Origin: Kordiimonas gwangyangensis DSM 19435 = JCM 12864 | GTDB taxonomy: Bacteria; Pseudomonadota; Alphaproteobacteria; Sphingomonadales; Kordiimonadaceae | Length of the DNA stretch: 64,000 bases | Assembly: GCF_000375545.1 (NCBI RefSeq) | Contig: NZ_AQXF01000004.1 | Coordinates: 124,001 to 188,000, forward strand | Direction: 5' to 3' | Shown: positions 26,779 through 35,323 of the stretch, one piece after another | How the letters are laid out: each line of letters opens with the position of its first letter | Position numbering within the stretch: the first letter of the stretch is position 1 | Notes under the pieces: model-generated | The model's input: the letters and a program-made list of their open reading frames with translations, nothing else | Told to the model about the DNA's origin: nothing | Databases searched by the model: none | Position numbers and translations under genes: made by a program

Positions 26779-27480
26779 GTGTCCGCAGCAACCAGTAAAG
26801 CGCCGCGCAAGAGACAGGCCAAGGAACAACAGCGCGCCGAGATGATCGAACAGATCCTCGATGCGGCGGAATATCTATTCTCGAAGCATGGCCTTTACGG
26901 CGTAACGCTCAAGGATGTGGCAAAACGTGTGGGGGTTCACCACACGCTGCTGAACTATTATTTCAACGACAAGAAGACCCTGTTTGATGAGGTTTTTGCC
27001 CGCCGCGCGGTGATCACCAGCGAGCGACGCATGACCATGCTTGAGGAATACGAGCGCAAGACAGCTGGCAAACCAACGGTGGAAGGTGCGCTTCGTGCCT
27101 TCCTTGATACCGACCTTGATCTTTATATCGAGGGCGGCGAAGGCTGGCGTAACTATGCCGCCCTTGGTGCGCAGGTTGCCAACACGCCTGAATGGGGCGC
27201 GGAGACCATGGACCGGCATTTTGACCCTGTGGTACTCAAGCTGATCGGCCTGCTCCGGAAAGCGCTGCCCGACTGTTCGGATGAAGATATCTTCTGGGGC
27301 TATCACTTTGTCACCGGTGCGCTCATGCTCACGCTCGCACGCACGGGGCGGATCGACAAGTTGTCGGGCGGCCTTTGCAAGTCCGACGATTTCGCGGCGG
27401 TGAAAGAGCGCATGTCCGCCTTCATGGCTGGTGGCTTCCTGACCATCTGCAAACAACGCAAGGACACACAGGCGTCCTGA
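26779..27480 (+). CDS. TetR/AcrR-family transcriptional regulator
   Basis: A 233-residue repressor-type protein with N-terminal HTH (YGVTLKDVAKRVGVHHTLLNYYFNDKKTLFDEVF) and a C-terminal ligand-binding helical domain. The GTG at 26779 has AAAGG seven bases upstream and is preferred over a TTG at 26764. It lies between the acyl-CoA ligase and the SDR gene. Three 22-bp inverted repeats of one type (19063, 20965, 27521) precede the transporter, receptor and SDR genes; this is the only TetR regulator in the cluster and probably their repressor, with an acyl-CoA or the free acid as inducer (inference). Confidence 0.87.
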   Translation: MSAATSKAPRKRQAKEQQRAEMIEQILDAAEYLFSKHGLYGVTLKDVAKRVGVHHTLLNYYFNDKKTLFDEVFARRAVITSERRMTMLEEYERKTAGKPTVEGALRAFLDTDLDLYIEGGEGWRNYAALGAQVANTPEWGAETMDRHFDPVVLKLIGLLRKALPDCSDEDIFWGYHFVTGALMLTLARTGRIDKLSGGLCKSDDFAAVKERMSAFMAGGFLTICKQRKDTQAS

Positions 27481-27520
27481 CCGCGGGGGTTGTCGCTCCC
27501 TCATCAGTCACGCCTCAATT

Positions 27521-27542
27521 ATTCACTAAGTAGAGAGTGAGT
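27521..27542 (+). promoter_or_regulatory. Candidate TetR operator 3 (before the SDR gene)
   Basis: ATTCAC-N10-GTGAGT, spacer TAAGTAGAGA. It covers the GTG at 27537, which argues that translation starts later, at 27567. Confidence 0.58.
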
Positions 27543-27566
27543 ATTTTTGACCTGAGGGGAATATCC

Positions 27567-28448
27567 GTGAGACTTGAGAACAGAACGGCAATTGTAACGG
27601 GCGCGGGTGGCGGGCTTGGCCGTGCGCATGCGCTGGAGCTTGCACGCCAGGGCGCCAAGGTGCTGGTGAATGACATGAACGGCGACTGCGCCGAACAGGT
27701 CGCGGCGGAGATTCGTGGTGTTGGCGGAGAGGCGCTGGCGTTCGCGGCGTCGGTTACCGATGAAGCTGCGGTGGCTGCCATGGTCGCCCATATGATGGAC
27801 GCCTGGGGCCGGGTGGATATCCTCGTCAACAACGCGGGCATCCTGCGTGACAAGACCTTTGCCAAAATGAGCCTTGATGACTTCCGCCTCGTGGTTGATG
27901 TGCACCTGATGGGTGCGGCCATCTGCACACAAGCGGTATGGGGCATCATGCGCGAACAGCAATATGGCCGCGTGGTCATGACCACATCGTCGTCGGGCCT
28001 TTACGGCAGTTTTGGGCAGGCCAATTATGGCGCCGCAAAAATGGCGCTTGTGGGCCTGATGCAGACCCTGGCGCTTGAGGGTGAAAAATATGGCATCCGG
28101 GTGAATTGCCTCGCGCCCACGGCGGCAACACAGATGACAGACGGTATCCTGTCTGGTGATGCGCTCAAGGCGCTGGCGCCGGAACTGGTAAGCCCCGGCG
28201 TGGTCGCGCTTGTGCATGAGGACGCACCGACACGTGCGATCCTCTGTGCTGGCGGTGGCTATTTCGCCCGCGCCAATATTACCCTGACGGAAGGCCGATA
28301 TGTCGGCAGTGGTGACGCGGCGGCAGAGCAAATTATCCGCGATTTTGACGCCATCAGTGATCGCGGGGGTGAGATTGTGCCAGCCTACGGCTTGATCCAG
28401 TCGGAGCGTGAGCTGGCAGGTGCATCGATTGCGCAAAACAAGGGCTGA
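27567..28448 (+). CDS. SDR oxidoreductase, MFE-2/HSD17B4-like 3-hydroxyacyl-CoA dehydrogenase type
   Basis: A 293-residue short-chain dehydrogenase. Seen: TGAGGGLGRAHALELA cofactor motif, NDMNGD, NNAGILRDKTFAKM, catalytic Ser in TTSSSGLYGSFGQ, and YGAAKMALVGLMQTLALEG with the YxxxK pair. The wording around NNAGILRD.SF and GQANYGAAK matches the hydroxyacyl-CoA dehydrogenase domain of peroxisomal multifunctional enzyme type 2 and its bacterial relatives. I chose GTG 27567 because TGAGGGGA lies 8 bases upstream and an earlier GTG at 27537 falls inside the operator. It would oxidise a 3-hydroxyacyl-CoA formed from the activated acid; a steroid or other alcohol remains possible. Confidence 0.85.
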   Translation: MRLENRTAIVTGAGGGLGRAHALELARQGAKVLVNDMNGDCAEQVAAEIRGVGGEALAFAASVTDEAAVAAMVAHMMDAWGRVDILVNNAGILRDKTFAKMSLDDFRLVVDVHLMGAAICTQAVWGIMREQQYGRVVMTTSSSGLYGSFGQANYGAAKMALVGLMQTLALEGEKYGIRVNCLAPTAATQMTDGILSGDALKALAPELVSPGVVALVHEDAPTRAILCAGGGYFARANITLTEGRYVGSGDAAAEQIIRDFDAISDRGGEIVPAYGLIQSERELAGASIAQNKG

Positions 28449-28530
28449 AAAGCTGAGAGAACAGGGCAATTCAGCTAGATTTCTGGCGGGGTACGGCTAG
28501 TATGGTGAAGGCACGAATGAGGGGAAGATC

Positions 28531-29442
28531 ATGACCATGCTAAAACCAACACGCCGCCATTTCCTTGCTGGCATCACGGGCGGTGCCGTGGCGCTCGCGA
28601 GCCCGCGCGCGCTATGGGCCTCCGCGGCTTCTGCGCCAGCCATTGGCGTACAGCTTTATATGCTCAAACAAAGCCTTGCGGACGACTTTGGCGGCACACT
28701 CCATGCGGTGGCCGCACTTGGCGTGAAGAACCTTGAGTTTGCGGGCTACTATGACCAGCCCGCCGCTGGGATGAAAGTCGCGCTGGCGGACTATGGCCTG
28801 AATGCCGTCAGCTCACATTGCCTGATGGCGAGCATGAGTGACGACAAAGCCAAGGAGGCGATCGACTACGGTGCCGAGCTTGGGCTCAAGACCGTGGTGG
28901 CGGCCATTCCTTACATGCGCCTCCTCGGTGAATGTCGCACGTGGGACGAGGCCATGCGCGGCGTGAGCCGGGATGATTTCCTGCATTCGGCGGAACGTTT
29001 CAACCGGTTTGGTGAGCTTGCGAACGCGGCAGGCCTTGTGTTCGCATATCATAACCATGCGTTCGATTTCACGAAATTCGGTGGCGAATACGGCCTCGAT
29101 ATCCTGCTCTCGAACACCGATGAAAACCTCGTCAAATTCCAGCTTGATGTCGGCAATACCGCGATGGCGGGTATTGACCCGCTCGCCTATTTTGCACAGC
29201 ACAGCAGCCGTGTGCCATCGGTCCACATGAAGGACTGGAAGAAGCCGATGACACCGTCCCTTTATGACATGCCGGAACCAACACCGGTGGGCAGCGGTGT
29301 GCTCGATCTGCCCGCGCTCGTGGCCGCGCTCGCGAAGGCAGGTGTCGCGCACATGTATATCGAGCAGGAAAACATGCCGCGTGAGCTTGAGCTCGTGGCA
29401 CTGGCGGCGAATGTGGATAACCTTGGCGCGCTCGGCGCTTAG
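28531..29442 (+). CDS. Tat-exported sugar isomerase/epimerase-like TIM-barrel protein
   Basis: 303 residues with a twin-arginine signal (TRRHFLAGITGGAVALA) and a xylose-isomerase-like/AP endonuclease 2 barrel. Metal-ligand segments: FAYHNHAFDF, FQLDVGNTAMAGIDP, VPSVHMKDWKKP and MYIEQENMPRE. Bacterial homologues of this shape act on sugars or keto-sugars; several Tat-exported ones sit in glycoside 3-oxidation clusters. Its stop codon TAG overlaps the stop of the convergent LacI gene by two bases. It stands apart from the operator-linked genes and no LacI palindrome was found in front of it, so its regulation is open. Confidence 0.83.
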   Translation: MTMLKPTRRHFLAGITGGAVALASPRALWASAASAPAIGVQLYMLKQSLADDFGGTLHAVAALGVKNLEFAGYYDQPAAGMKVALADYGLNAVSSHCLMASMSDDKAKEAIDYGAELGLKTVVAAIPYMRLLGECRTWDEAMRGVSRDDFLHSAERFNRFGELANAAGLVFAYHNHAFDFTKFGGEYGLDILLSNTDENLVKFQLDVGNTAMAGIDPLAYFAQHSSRVPSVHMKDWKKPMTPSLYDMPEPTPVGSGVLDLPALVAALAKAGVAHMYIEQENMPRELELVALAANVDNLGALGA

Positions 29443-30443
29443 GCTTTCGGTGCAGATGTGCTCGCCCGCACAATAAGCTCATAAGGGAGGGTCAGGTGCC
29501 GCGCCTCATTGGTGCGGCCCTCCATCACTTCAAAAAGCATGGCCACGGCTTCTGTGCCGAAGGCTTCCGTCGGCTGGGAAATGGTCGTCAGCGGCGGGTC
29601 GGTATAAGCCGCGAAGCTGAGGTTATCGAACCCGGTTATGGAAACATCGGACGGCACCGAAAGGCCCGCCTTCCTGATCTCATGCATGGCACCGATGGCC
29701 ATTTCGTCATTGAAACACACCATGGCGGTCGGGCGGTTGGATGCCGCCAGCAGGGTACCTGCGGCGGCCGCGCCTGACGCAAGGCTATAGTCGCCCTCGG
29801 TGACAAGGGAAGCATCAAAGCTGAGGCCCGCAGCCGTCAGCGCCTGCCGGTACCCGTCAAGTCGCGCAGCGGTCAGGGGGCTTTCCGCAGGGCCGGAAAT
29901 CACCGCAATACGTTTGTGACCAAGCGCGAGCAGATGGTCGGTCAGCGCTTTTGCGGCACCGCTGTTATCAAGGGTGACGGTGGGCATGCTGTCATCGTCC
30001 ACACATTCACAGCAGTTGATGACGGCAGGTGTCACACCTTCGCTGCAGTCATCATCCGCGAGCGGGAACCGTGAACTGAGCTGGATGATGCCGTCCGCCT
30101 GGTTGGTGTGCAGTTGGTGTGCAAGCTCGCGCTCCACCTCGGCGTCGCCCATGGTGTTGCCAAGCACGACACTATAACCGCGTGCTTTCGCCGCCTGCTG
30201 GATACCGCTGATCACCATGGCGAAAAACGGGTTCGACAGGTCAGGCACCAGCACAAGAATGGAATAGGATTTACGCGAGCGGAAGTTGCGCGCCATCAGG
30301 TTCGGCTTGTAGCCGGTCTCCTTGACGGCGGCGAGCACCTTTTTGCGCGTCTCCTCCGAGACCACGTCAGGCGTGCTGAGTGTGCGCGAAACGGTTGCGA
30401 CCGAAACGCCCGCGATCTTCGATACCGCGCGTATATTACTCAT
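29439..30443 (-). CDS. LacI-family transcriptional regulator
   Basis: A 334-residue repressor with a classical LacI HTH (RAVSKIAGVSVATVSRTLST, residues 4-23, then VSEETRKKVLAAVKETGYKPN hinge) and a periplasmic-binding-like sugar domain (VLVPDLSNPFFAMVISGIQQ, AVISGPAESPLTAARLDGYR, FDNLSFAAYTDPPLTTISQP). LacI proteins with a hinge helix bind palindromes with a central CG, which fits the perfect TGTAACCGGTTACA at 31838 and 37101. It should control the transporter, the Gfo/Idh operon and the GMC operon. The effector is likely a sugar of that pathway. Confidence 0.92.
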   Translation of the reverse strand: MSNIRAVSKIAGVSVATVSRTLSTPDVVSEETRKKVLAAVKETGYKPNLMARNFRSRKSYSILVLVPDLSNPFFAMVISGIQQAAKARGYSVVLGNTMGDAEVERELAHQLHTNQADGIIQLSSRFPLADDDCSEGVTPAVINCCECVDDDSMPTVTLDNSGAAKALTDHLLALGHKRIAVISGPAESPLTAARLDGYRQALTAAGLSFDASLVTEGDYSLASGAAAAGTLLAASNRPTAMVCFNDEMAIGAMHEIRKAGLSVPSDVSITGFDNLSFAAYTDPPLTTISQPTEAFGTEAVAMLFEVMEGRTNEARHLTLPYELIVRASTSAPKA

Positions 30444-30506
30444 GCCTGAACACTCCCATCACATCGCCGGGCTGCAATATATGGACAGTGGGCGAACTAG
30501 GCAACG

Positions 30507-31736
30507 CTATTGCGCGTGGGCCCCTGCGGCCCTGTCGTCTGCCTTGCGGTCATTGAACAGCACCGCGAACAGGATGGCGACCACGGCCGCAAACGCACAC
30601 GGCACCCACCAGATGCTGGCCCAGCCGCGTACCGCGTCCACGGTATAGTGGTCCACAATCAGGCCCGACAGGCTGGAGCCGATGGCAAGGCCGACACCGT
30701 ATGTGAGCAGGGTGATAAAGCCCTGCGCGCTTGCGCGGATTTTGCTGTCCGCCTTGCGGTCCACATAAATCTGCCCGGTGACGAAGAAGAAATCGTAACA
30801 CACACCGTGGAGGAGGATGCCGGCCACGAGCAGCGAAACGATGGCGCTGTCGGCAGCGCTCGCGAATAGCGCATAGCGCGCGACCCAGGCAATCATGCCC
30901 ACTAGCAGCATCCATTTCACGCCAAGGCGGCGGAAGAAGAAAGGCATCAGCAGCATGAAGGCCACTTCTGACATCTGCCCCATGCTCATTTTCGCGGCGA
31001 CACCTTCAACCCCAAGCTCATTGAGGTAGAGGTTGGTAAAGGCGTAATAGAACGCCAGCGGGATTGAGATCAGGAGCGAGCAGAGCGCAAAGATGGCAAA
31101 TGACCGGTCCTTGAGGAGCGATAGCGCATCAAGCCCCAGCACATCCCTGACCGTGACCTTCTCCCCAGCCTTGCCCGGCGGTGTGTTCGGCAGGGTTAAG
31201 CTATAAAGCCCCAGAATGACGGAGGCGAGAGCGGCCATTTTCATCGGCAGTGCTGTGGCTTCCACATTGGTGCCAAAACGCGCGAGGCCATAGGTGATCA
31301 CAAGCCCCGCCACAATCCAGCCAACGGTGCCCCAGACCCGCACACGCGGGAACTGTTCATCCGGGTTCTGCATCTGACCAAATGACACGGCATTCACCAG
31401 TGCAAGCGTCGGCATGTAGCAGGCGTTGTAGATCATCAGCCCCGCGATGATGGGGCCGGCTTCCGCCATGCCCGCGACAAGGTAAAGCGTGATGCCGCCT
31501 GCGATATGCAGCACCGACATGATTTTCTGTGATGCGAAGAAGCGGTCAGCAATCAGGCCGATGAAAAAGGGTGCGATGATCGCGGCGATATTATTGGTGA
31601 GATAGGCGGTGCCGATCTCGGCCCCGGAAAAACCGATGGCGGCCAGATAGGTGCCAAGCGTGACAAACCATGCGCCCCAGATGAAAAACTGCAGGAACAT
31701 CATGATGCTAAGCTGTGTGTATGCTTTTTTGCCCAT
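30507..31736 (-). CDS. MFS transporter, nucleoside/sugar:H+ symporter (NupG-like)
   Basis: A 409-residue 12-helix transporter that resembles Escherichia coli NupG at its start (LSIMMFLQFFIWGAWFVTLGTYL), at GLIADRFFASQKIMSVLHI, at IYNACYMPTLALVNAVSF and at FPRVRVWGTVGWIVAG. The frame extends to 31997, but that would run through the LacI operator; ATG 31736 with a GGGGAGGGGAAG Shine-Dalgarno is the obvious start. NupG-type proteins carry nucleosides, and relatives in sugar loci carry hexoses or glycosides. Next to a LacI regulator and glycoside-oxidation genes, I favour a glycoside or sugar as cargo. Confidence 0.88.
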   Translation of the reverse strand: MGKKAYTQLSIMMFLQFFIWGAWFVTLGTYLAAIGFSGAEIGTAYLTNNIAAIIAPFFIGLIADRFFASQKIMSVLHIAGGITLYLVAGMAEAGPIIAGLMIYNACYMPTLALVNAVSFGQMQNPDEQFPRVRVWGTVGWIVAGLVITYGLARFGTNVEATALPMKMAALASVILGLYSLTLPNTPPGKAGEKVTVRDVLGLDALSLLKDRSFAIFALCSLLISIPLAFYYAFTNLYLNELGVEGVAAKMSMGQMSEVAFMLLMPFFFRRLGVKWMLLVGMIAWVARYALFASAADSAIVSLLVAGILLHGVCYDFFFVTGQIYVDRKADSKIRASAQGFITLLTYGVGLAIGSSLSGLIVDHYTVDAVRGWASIWWVPCAFAAVVAILFAVLFNDRKADDRAAGAHAQ

Positions 31737-31823
31737 CTTCCCCTCCCCAAGGAAATATATACCGGCGATCGGCGCACCGCTGATACGCACCGCATATAGA
31801 AGAGCTAGCCCGATTTCCCGATC

Positions 31824-31852
31824 TTGACAAGGGAAAATGTAACCGGTTACAT
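31824..31852 (+). promoter_or_regulatory. LacI promoter/operator module 1
   Basis: TTGACA (31824-31829), 17-base spacer, TTACAT (31847-31852), with the perfect 14-bp palindrome TGTAACCGGTTACA at 31838-31851 covering the -10. It drives the Gfo/Idh-isomerase operon and lies upstream of the divergent transporter. The whole 29-base module differs at only three positions from the one at 37100-37128. Confidence 0.8.
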
Positions 31853-31902
31853 AGACGCCACTACACCGAAACAGGTGCACACTTTGGGGGGCTGAGGGCA
31901 GC

Positions 31903-33057
31903 GTGGTCAATCTCACTGCGGCAATTATCGGAACGGGCTTCATGGGCCCGACACATGCGGAAGCGCTGGCACGTATTGGCGTGCAGGTGCGCGGCATTCT
32001 CGGTAGCAGCGCCGCAAAGTCTGAAGATGCACGCGCTGCCCTCGGTCTTGCAAAAGCTTACACAAGTTATGACGAGGTGCTGGCTGACCCTGCAGTGCAG
32101 GCGGTGCATCTGTGTGTGCCCAATGTGCTGCACGCGGATTATGCCAAACGTGCGCTTGCGGCTGGTAAGCATGTGATGTGCGAAAAGCCGCTTGCCATGA
32201 CCACAGCTGAAACGCGGGAGCTTGTTGCACTTGCACGCGAAAGCGGGTTGGCGGCTGGTGTGTGTTATAACCTACGCTATTACCCCTTGAACCTGCATGC
32301 CCGCGCCCTTGTGGACGGGGGTGACATTGGCCGGTTGCACCATGTGAACGGATCTTATGTCCAGGACTGGCTCCTCCATGATACCGACTATAACTGGCGG
32401 CTGAATTCAAAAGAGAGCGGCGCCCTGCGTGCGGTTGCCGATATCGGCACACACTGGATGGATATGGTCAGCCATATCACCGGGCACACCATCGAAGCTG
32501 TGTTCGCCGACCTCACCACATTCTACAAGACGCGGAAAAAACCGGTGGGTGACACTGGCACCTTCTCCCGCGGCGCGGAGGGTGAGCGCGACTACGAGGA
32601 TGTCTCCATCGACACTGAGGATTACGGCGCCATCATGCTGCGCCTCTCAGGCGGTGCGGTGGGCAGCCTGCATGTCTCCCAGATGGTGGCGGGGCGCAAG
32701 AATGCGCTGCGCTATGAGATTGCAGGCTCCAAATCCTCCCTCGCGTGGGACTGTGAACGGCCTAACGAGCTTTGGATCGGGCACCGCGACAAGCCAAATC
32801 AAATGCTGCTGAAGGACCCATCATTGATGGCACCCAACGCGGCGCATCATGCTTCTTACCCGGGTGGGCATTCGGAGGGGTATCCCGACACCTTCAAACA
32901 ATGTTTCCGGGCTTTTTATGACCATATCGCCGCTGGCCTCAGTGGCGATCCACAGTACCCCACCTTCGAGGACGGCCACCGGCAGGTAGCGCTTTGTGAG
33001 GCCATCCTTGAAAGTAACCGGACCGCTACATGGGTCCGGCTGGAGAGTGAAGAATGA
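31903..33057 (+). CDS. Gfo/Idh/MocA-family oxidoreductase
   Basis: 384 residues with Rossmann motif [15 protein letters not shown], the Lys motif [13 protein letters not shown] and D-x3-H in [20 protein letters not shown] start at 31903 is set by a GGGGGGCTGAGGG purine-rich run. It belongs to the sugar-dehydrogenase branch seen with isomerase/epimerase and GMC genes; members oxidise or reduce C3 or other carbons of glycosides with NAD(P). Its stop overlaps the ATG of the following isomerase by 4 bases. The exact substrate cannot be told from sequence. Confidence 0.88.
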   Translation: MVNLTAAIIGTGFMGPTHAEALARIGVQVRGILGSSAAKSEDARAALGLAKAYTSYDEVLADPAVQAVHLCVPNVLHADYAKRALAAGKHVMCEKPLAMTTAETRELVALARESGLAAGVCYNLRYYPLNLHARALVDGGDIGRLHHVNGSYVQDWLLHDTDYNWRLNSKESGALRAVADIGTHWMDMVSHITGHTIEAVFADLTTFYKTRKKPVGDTGTFSRGAEGERDYEDVSIDTEDYGAIMLRLSGGAVGSLHVSQMVAGRKNALRYEIAGSKSSLAWDCERPNELWIGHRDKPNQMLLKDPSLMAPNAAHHASYPGGHSEGYPDTFKQCFRAFYDHIAAGLSGDPQYPTFEDGHRQVALCEAILESNRTATWVRLESEE

Positions 33058-33965
33058 AACTGGGCTTCCAAAGCGCCATCCTTGCCGACCTCAACTTCGA
33101 GGAGGTGATCGACTTCGCGGCTGAGAACGCGTTTGAGTGTGTCGAGCTGATGTGTTGGCCAAAGGGCGCGAGCGAACGCAAATACGCTGGCGTCACCCAT
33201 GTTGATGTGACCGATTTCACGCCTGAGAAAGCCGAATATTACCTTGAATATGCGGCAGGGAAAGGTGTTGAGATCAGCGCGCTTGGCTATTACCCGAACC
33301 CACTGTCACCGGATACGGAAGAAGCCGAGGTTGCTGTCACCCACATCAAACGGGTGATTGATGCCGCCGCCATGATGGGCCTCAAGGTGGTGAACACCTT
33401 TGTCGGCAATGACTGGACCAAAAGTGTGGACGATAACTGGCCGCGCTTCATCGAGACATGGAAGCCACTGCTTGCCCACGCGGGAGCCAAGGGCATCAAA
33501 ATAGGCATCGAGAACTGCGCGATGTATTTCACGGCGGACGAATGGCCGTCAGGCAAAAACCTGGCGCGCAGTCCCGCCATCTGGCGGCGCATGTTTGCGG
33601 ACATGGGTGTGGCACACTTTGGCCTCAACTACGACCCGTCGCATTTCGTCTGGATGCAGATGGACTATATGAAGCCGCTGACGGAATTTGCTGACCGCAT
33701 TTTCCATGCCCACGCCAAGGACGTGCGGGTGGACCGGGAGAGGCTTGATGACCTTGGCACCATGGCCTTGCCGCTTGAATATCATGACCCCTGCATCCCC
33801 GGTGAAGGCGATATCGATTGGGGCAAATATATTGGCGGGCTGAAGGCTTCGGGCTTTGACGGTGCCTTCTGTATCGAAGTTGAGGACAAGAATTACGAGG
33901 ACAGCCTCGCCAGCCGGAAAAAAGCGCTGCTGCTGGCGCGTGATCACCTACGCCAATTCATGTGA
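33054..33965 (+). CDS. Sugar phosphate isomerase/epimerase-family TIM barrel (cytosolic)
   Basis: A 303-residue xylose-isomerase-like barrel without a signal peptide. It begins [17 protein letters not shown] and shows the metal-site segments [49 protein letters not shown] and [15 protein letters not shown]. It is the second gene of the LacI-controlled operon, coupled to the oxidoreductase by an ATGA overlap. Such pairs (Gfo/Idh plus isomerase) occur in keto-sugar and glycoside pathways, where the barrel can isomerise or cleave a 3-keto-glycoside. Function within that range is an inference. Confidence 0.88.
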   Translation: MKLGFQSAILADLNFEEVIDFAAENAFECVELMCWPKGASERKYAGVTHVDVTDFTPEKAEYYLEYAAGKGVEISALGYYPNPLSPDTEEAEVAVTHIKRVIDAAAMMGLKVVNTFVGNDWTKSVDDNWPRFIETWKPLLAHAGAKGIKIGIENCAMYFTADEWPSGKNLARSPAIWRRMFADMGVAHFGLNYDPSHFVWMQMDYMKPLTEFADRIFHAHAKDVRVDRERLDDLGTMALPLEYHDPCIPGEGDIDWGKYIGGLKASGFDGAFCIEVEDKNYEDSLASRKKALLLARDHLRQFM

Positions 33966-34000
33966 GCGATTCAAGGAAGCGGACCCCCAAACCGCAATCT

Positions 34001-34036
34001 GGCCCACCTCGGACATGCCGGGGTGGGCCGATTTTT
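34001..34036 (+). terminator. Intrinsic terminator after the isomerase
   Basis: GGCCCACC / GGTGGGCC 8-bp stem with a 13-base loop followed by GATTTTT, placed between two convergent operons. Confidence 0.8.
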
Positions 34037-34041
34037 GATGA

Positions 34042-34692
34042 TTAGTCGTCAAGCCGCATGATGCGGATATTCCTGAACGTCACCGGGTCGCCGTGGTCCT
34101 GCAGCGCCAGGTGGCCTTCGCGCCTGGCGGCGAAAGCTGGCCATTTGCCGAACTTGCTGCCCTTGACCTTCTCATTAAAGCCCGCGGAATCCATGTCGTA
34201 TTCCACAACTTTGTGGCCATTGAGCCAGTGTTCGACATGGCTTCCGTTCACCACCAGTTTGGAGGTGTTAAATTCACCCACCGGTTTGGTGTAGTCTGCG
34301 CTAGGTGCATAAAGCGCGAACAGGGAACCAGCCTGCTCAAGCGGAGGCTCATTGCGGCCCTTGTTGTCCAGCAGCTGGAACTCGGGGCCGGAATAGAACA
34401 CATAGGGCAGGTCCGCGCGTTCCTGCACGTGGAAGAAGATGCCGCTGTTGCCGCCTTCAGATATTTGCCACTCGAAGGTCAGCACAAAGTTTGTGTAGGT
34501 TTCCTTGCTGATAAGGTCGCCTGCCGGTGATGCGACGACCGACAGCGTGTCGCCTTCCGCTTTCCAGCCTTCAGAAATGCCTTCGCCCTGATAGTTGCGC
34601 CACTGGCTTGCGTCCAGCAGGGTGCCGTCTTCCTCGGCGCAGGCACTTACGGAGGTGAGGAGCGCCAGGCCGGCGATGAGTCTTTTTTTCAT
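34042..34692 (-). CDS. DUF1080 (3-keto-disaccharide hydrolase type) lipoprotein
   Basis: A 216-residue secreted protein with a lipoprotein signal (lipobox VSAC) and the DUF1080 concanavalin-like fold: FEWQISEGGNSGIFFHV, FYSGPEFQLLDN and the typical end GHLALQDHGDPVTFRNIRIMRL. Members of this family have been shown in gut bacteria to hydrolyse 3-keto-glycosides. The ATG at 34692 follows the stop of the upstream small-subunit gene by one base. It is the last gene of a GMC-small subunit-DUF1080 operon, so a role after 3-oxidation of a glycoside is likely. Confidence 0.88.
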   Translation of the reverse strand: MKKRLIAGLALLTSVSACAEEDGTLLDASQWRNYQGEGISEGWKAEGDTLSVVASPAGDLISKETYTNFVLTFEWQISEGGNSGIFFHVQERADLPYVFYSGPEFQLLDNKGRNEPPLEQAGSLFALYAPSADYTKPVGEFNTSKLVVNGSHVEHWLNGHKVVEYDMDSAGFNEKVKGSKFGKWPAFAARREGHLALQDHGDPVTFRNIRIMRLDD

Positions 34693-34693
34693 C

Positions 34694-35323
34694 TTAGATT
34701 CCAATCTCTTTCATGCGTGTTTCAAGCATGGCTTTCATCTCGTCGGTCGGGCCGGGGTAATGCTCCAGGGGCACGTTGCCGATGTAGCCGATGTCCTTGA
34801 AACCTGCGGGCGTGGTGTAATAGCCGCCCAGCGTGAGGGTGCGGAACCGGTCGAAAAACTTGTAGTTTGCGTTCCCGGCCTTCGCAATTTCAGCCATTAT
34901 TTTGGTCTGGTTTTCCGCCGGCGTTTCAACATAACCAGCGCCGAACCGGCTTTTGGAAACGGCATCAATCCAGTCGAGGCCACCCAGAACGATTTTTTTG
35001 TCTTTCTGGGTCTGCTCATAGGGGCTTGATACCCACTCATTGATGAAATCCGGCACACCAATCTGGCTCGGGCTCGGGTGCGGCGGCTCTTCCGGCAGGA
35101 TGATGTCGGTCATCACAGCTGCAACCTGAAGCTGGCGGTTGGTCATGATGCGTTCCCACGGTGCTGTGGGGTTCAGCATGTCTGGGTCGGTGCCATAACC
35201 GTTTGGCGTTTTCACATAAGTGGCGGCGCGCACCATTTTGGGTGCTGCAAGCGTGGTGGCTGCCGCGGCCGAAAGCCACTTGAGCGCCGTGCGGCGATCG
35301 ATCTTGGATGTGTAGTAGGACAT
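34694..35323 (-). CDS. Gluconate 2-dehydrogenase subunit 3-like small subunit, Tat signal
   Basis: 209 residues with a twin-arginine signal (DRRTALKWLSAAAATTLAAP). The rest matches the subunit 3 family: LQVAAVMTDIILPEEPPHPSPS, a tandem of short helices and YYTTPAGFKDIGYIGN, with the metal- and cofactor-free small subunit known to help export and stabilise the partner FAD subunit by hitch-hiking through the Tat system. It overlaps the GMC gene by one base. No cytochrome c subunit follows, so the electron acceptor is not visible in the window. Confidence 0.9.
   Translation of the reverse strand: MSYYTSKIDRRTALKWLSAAAATTLAAPKMVRAATYVKTPNGYGTDPDMLNPTAPWERIMTNRQLQVAAVMTDIILPEEPPHPSPSQIGVPDFINEWVSSPYEQTQKDKKIVLGGLDWIDAVSKSRFGAGYVETPAENQTKIMAEIAKAGNANYKFFDRFRTLTLGGYYTTPAGFKDIGYIGNVPLEHYPGPTDEMKAMLETRMKEIGI

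Noticed and set aside
31737-31997. N-terminal extension of the NupG-like transporter
   Set aside because: It would be read through the LacI operator and lacks similarity; the Shine-Dalgarno at 31736 sets the start.
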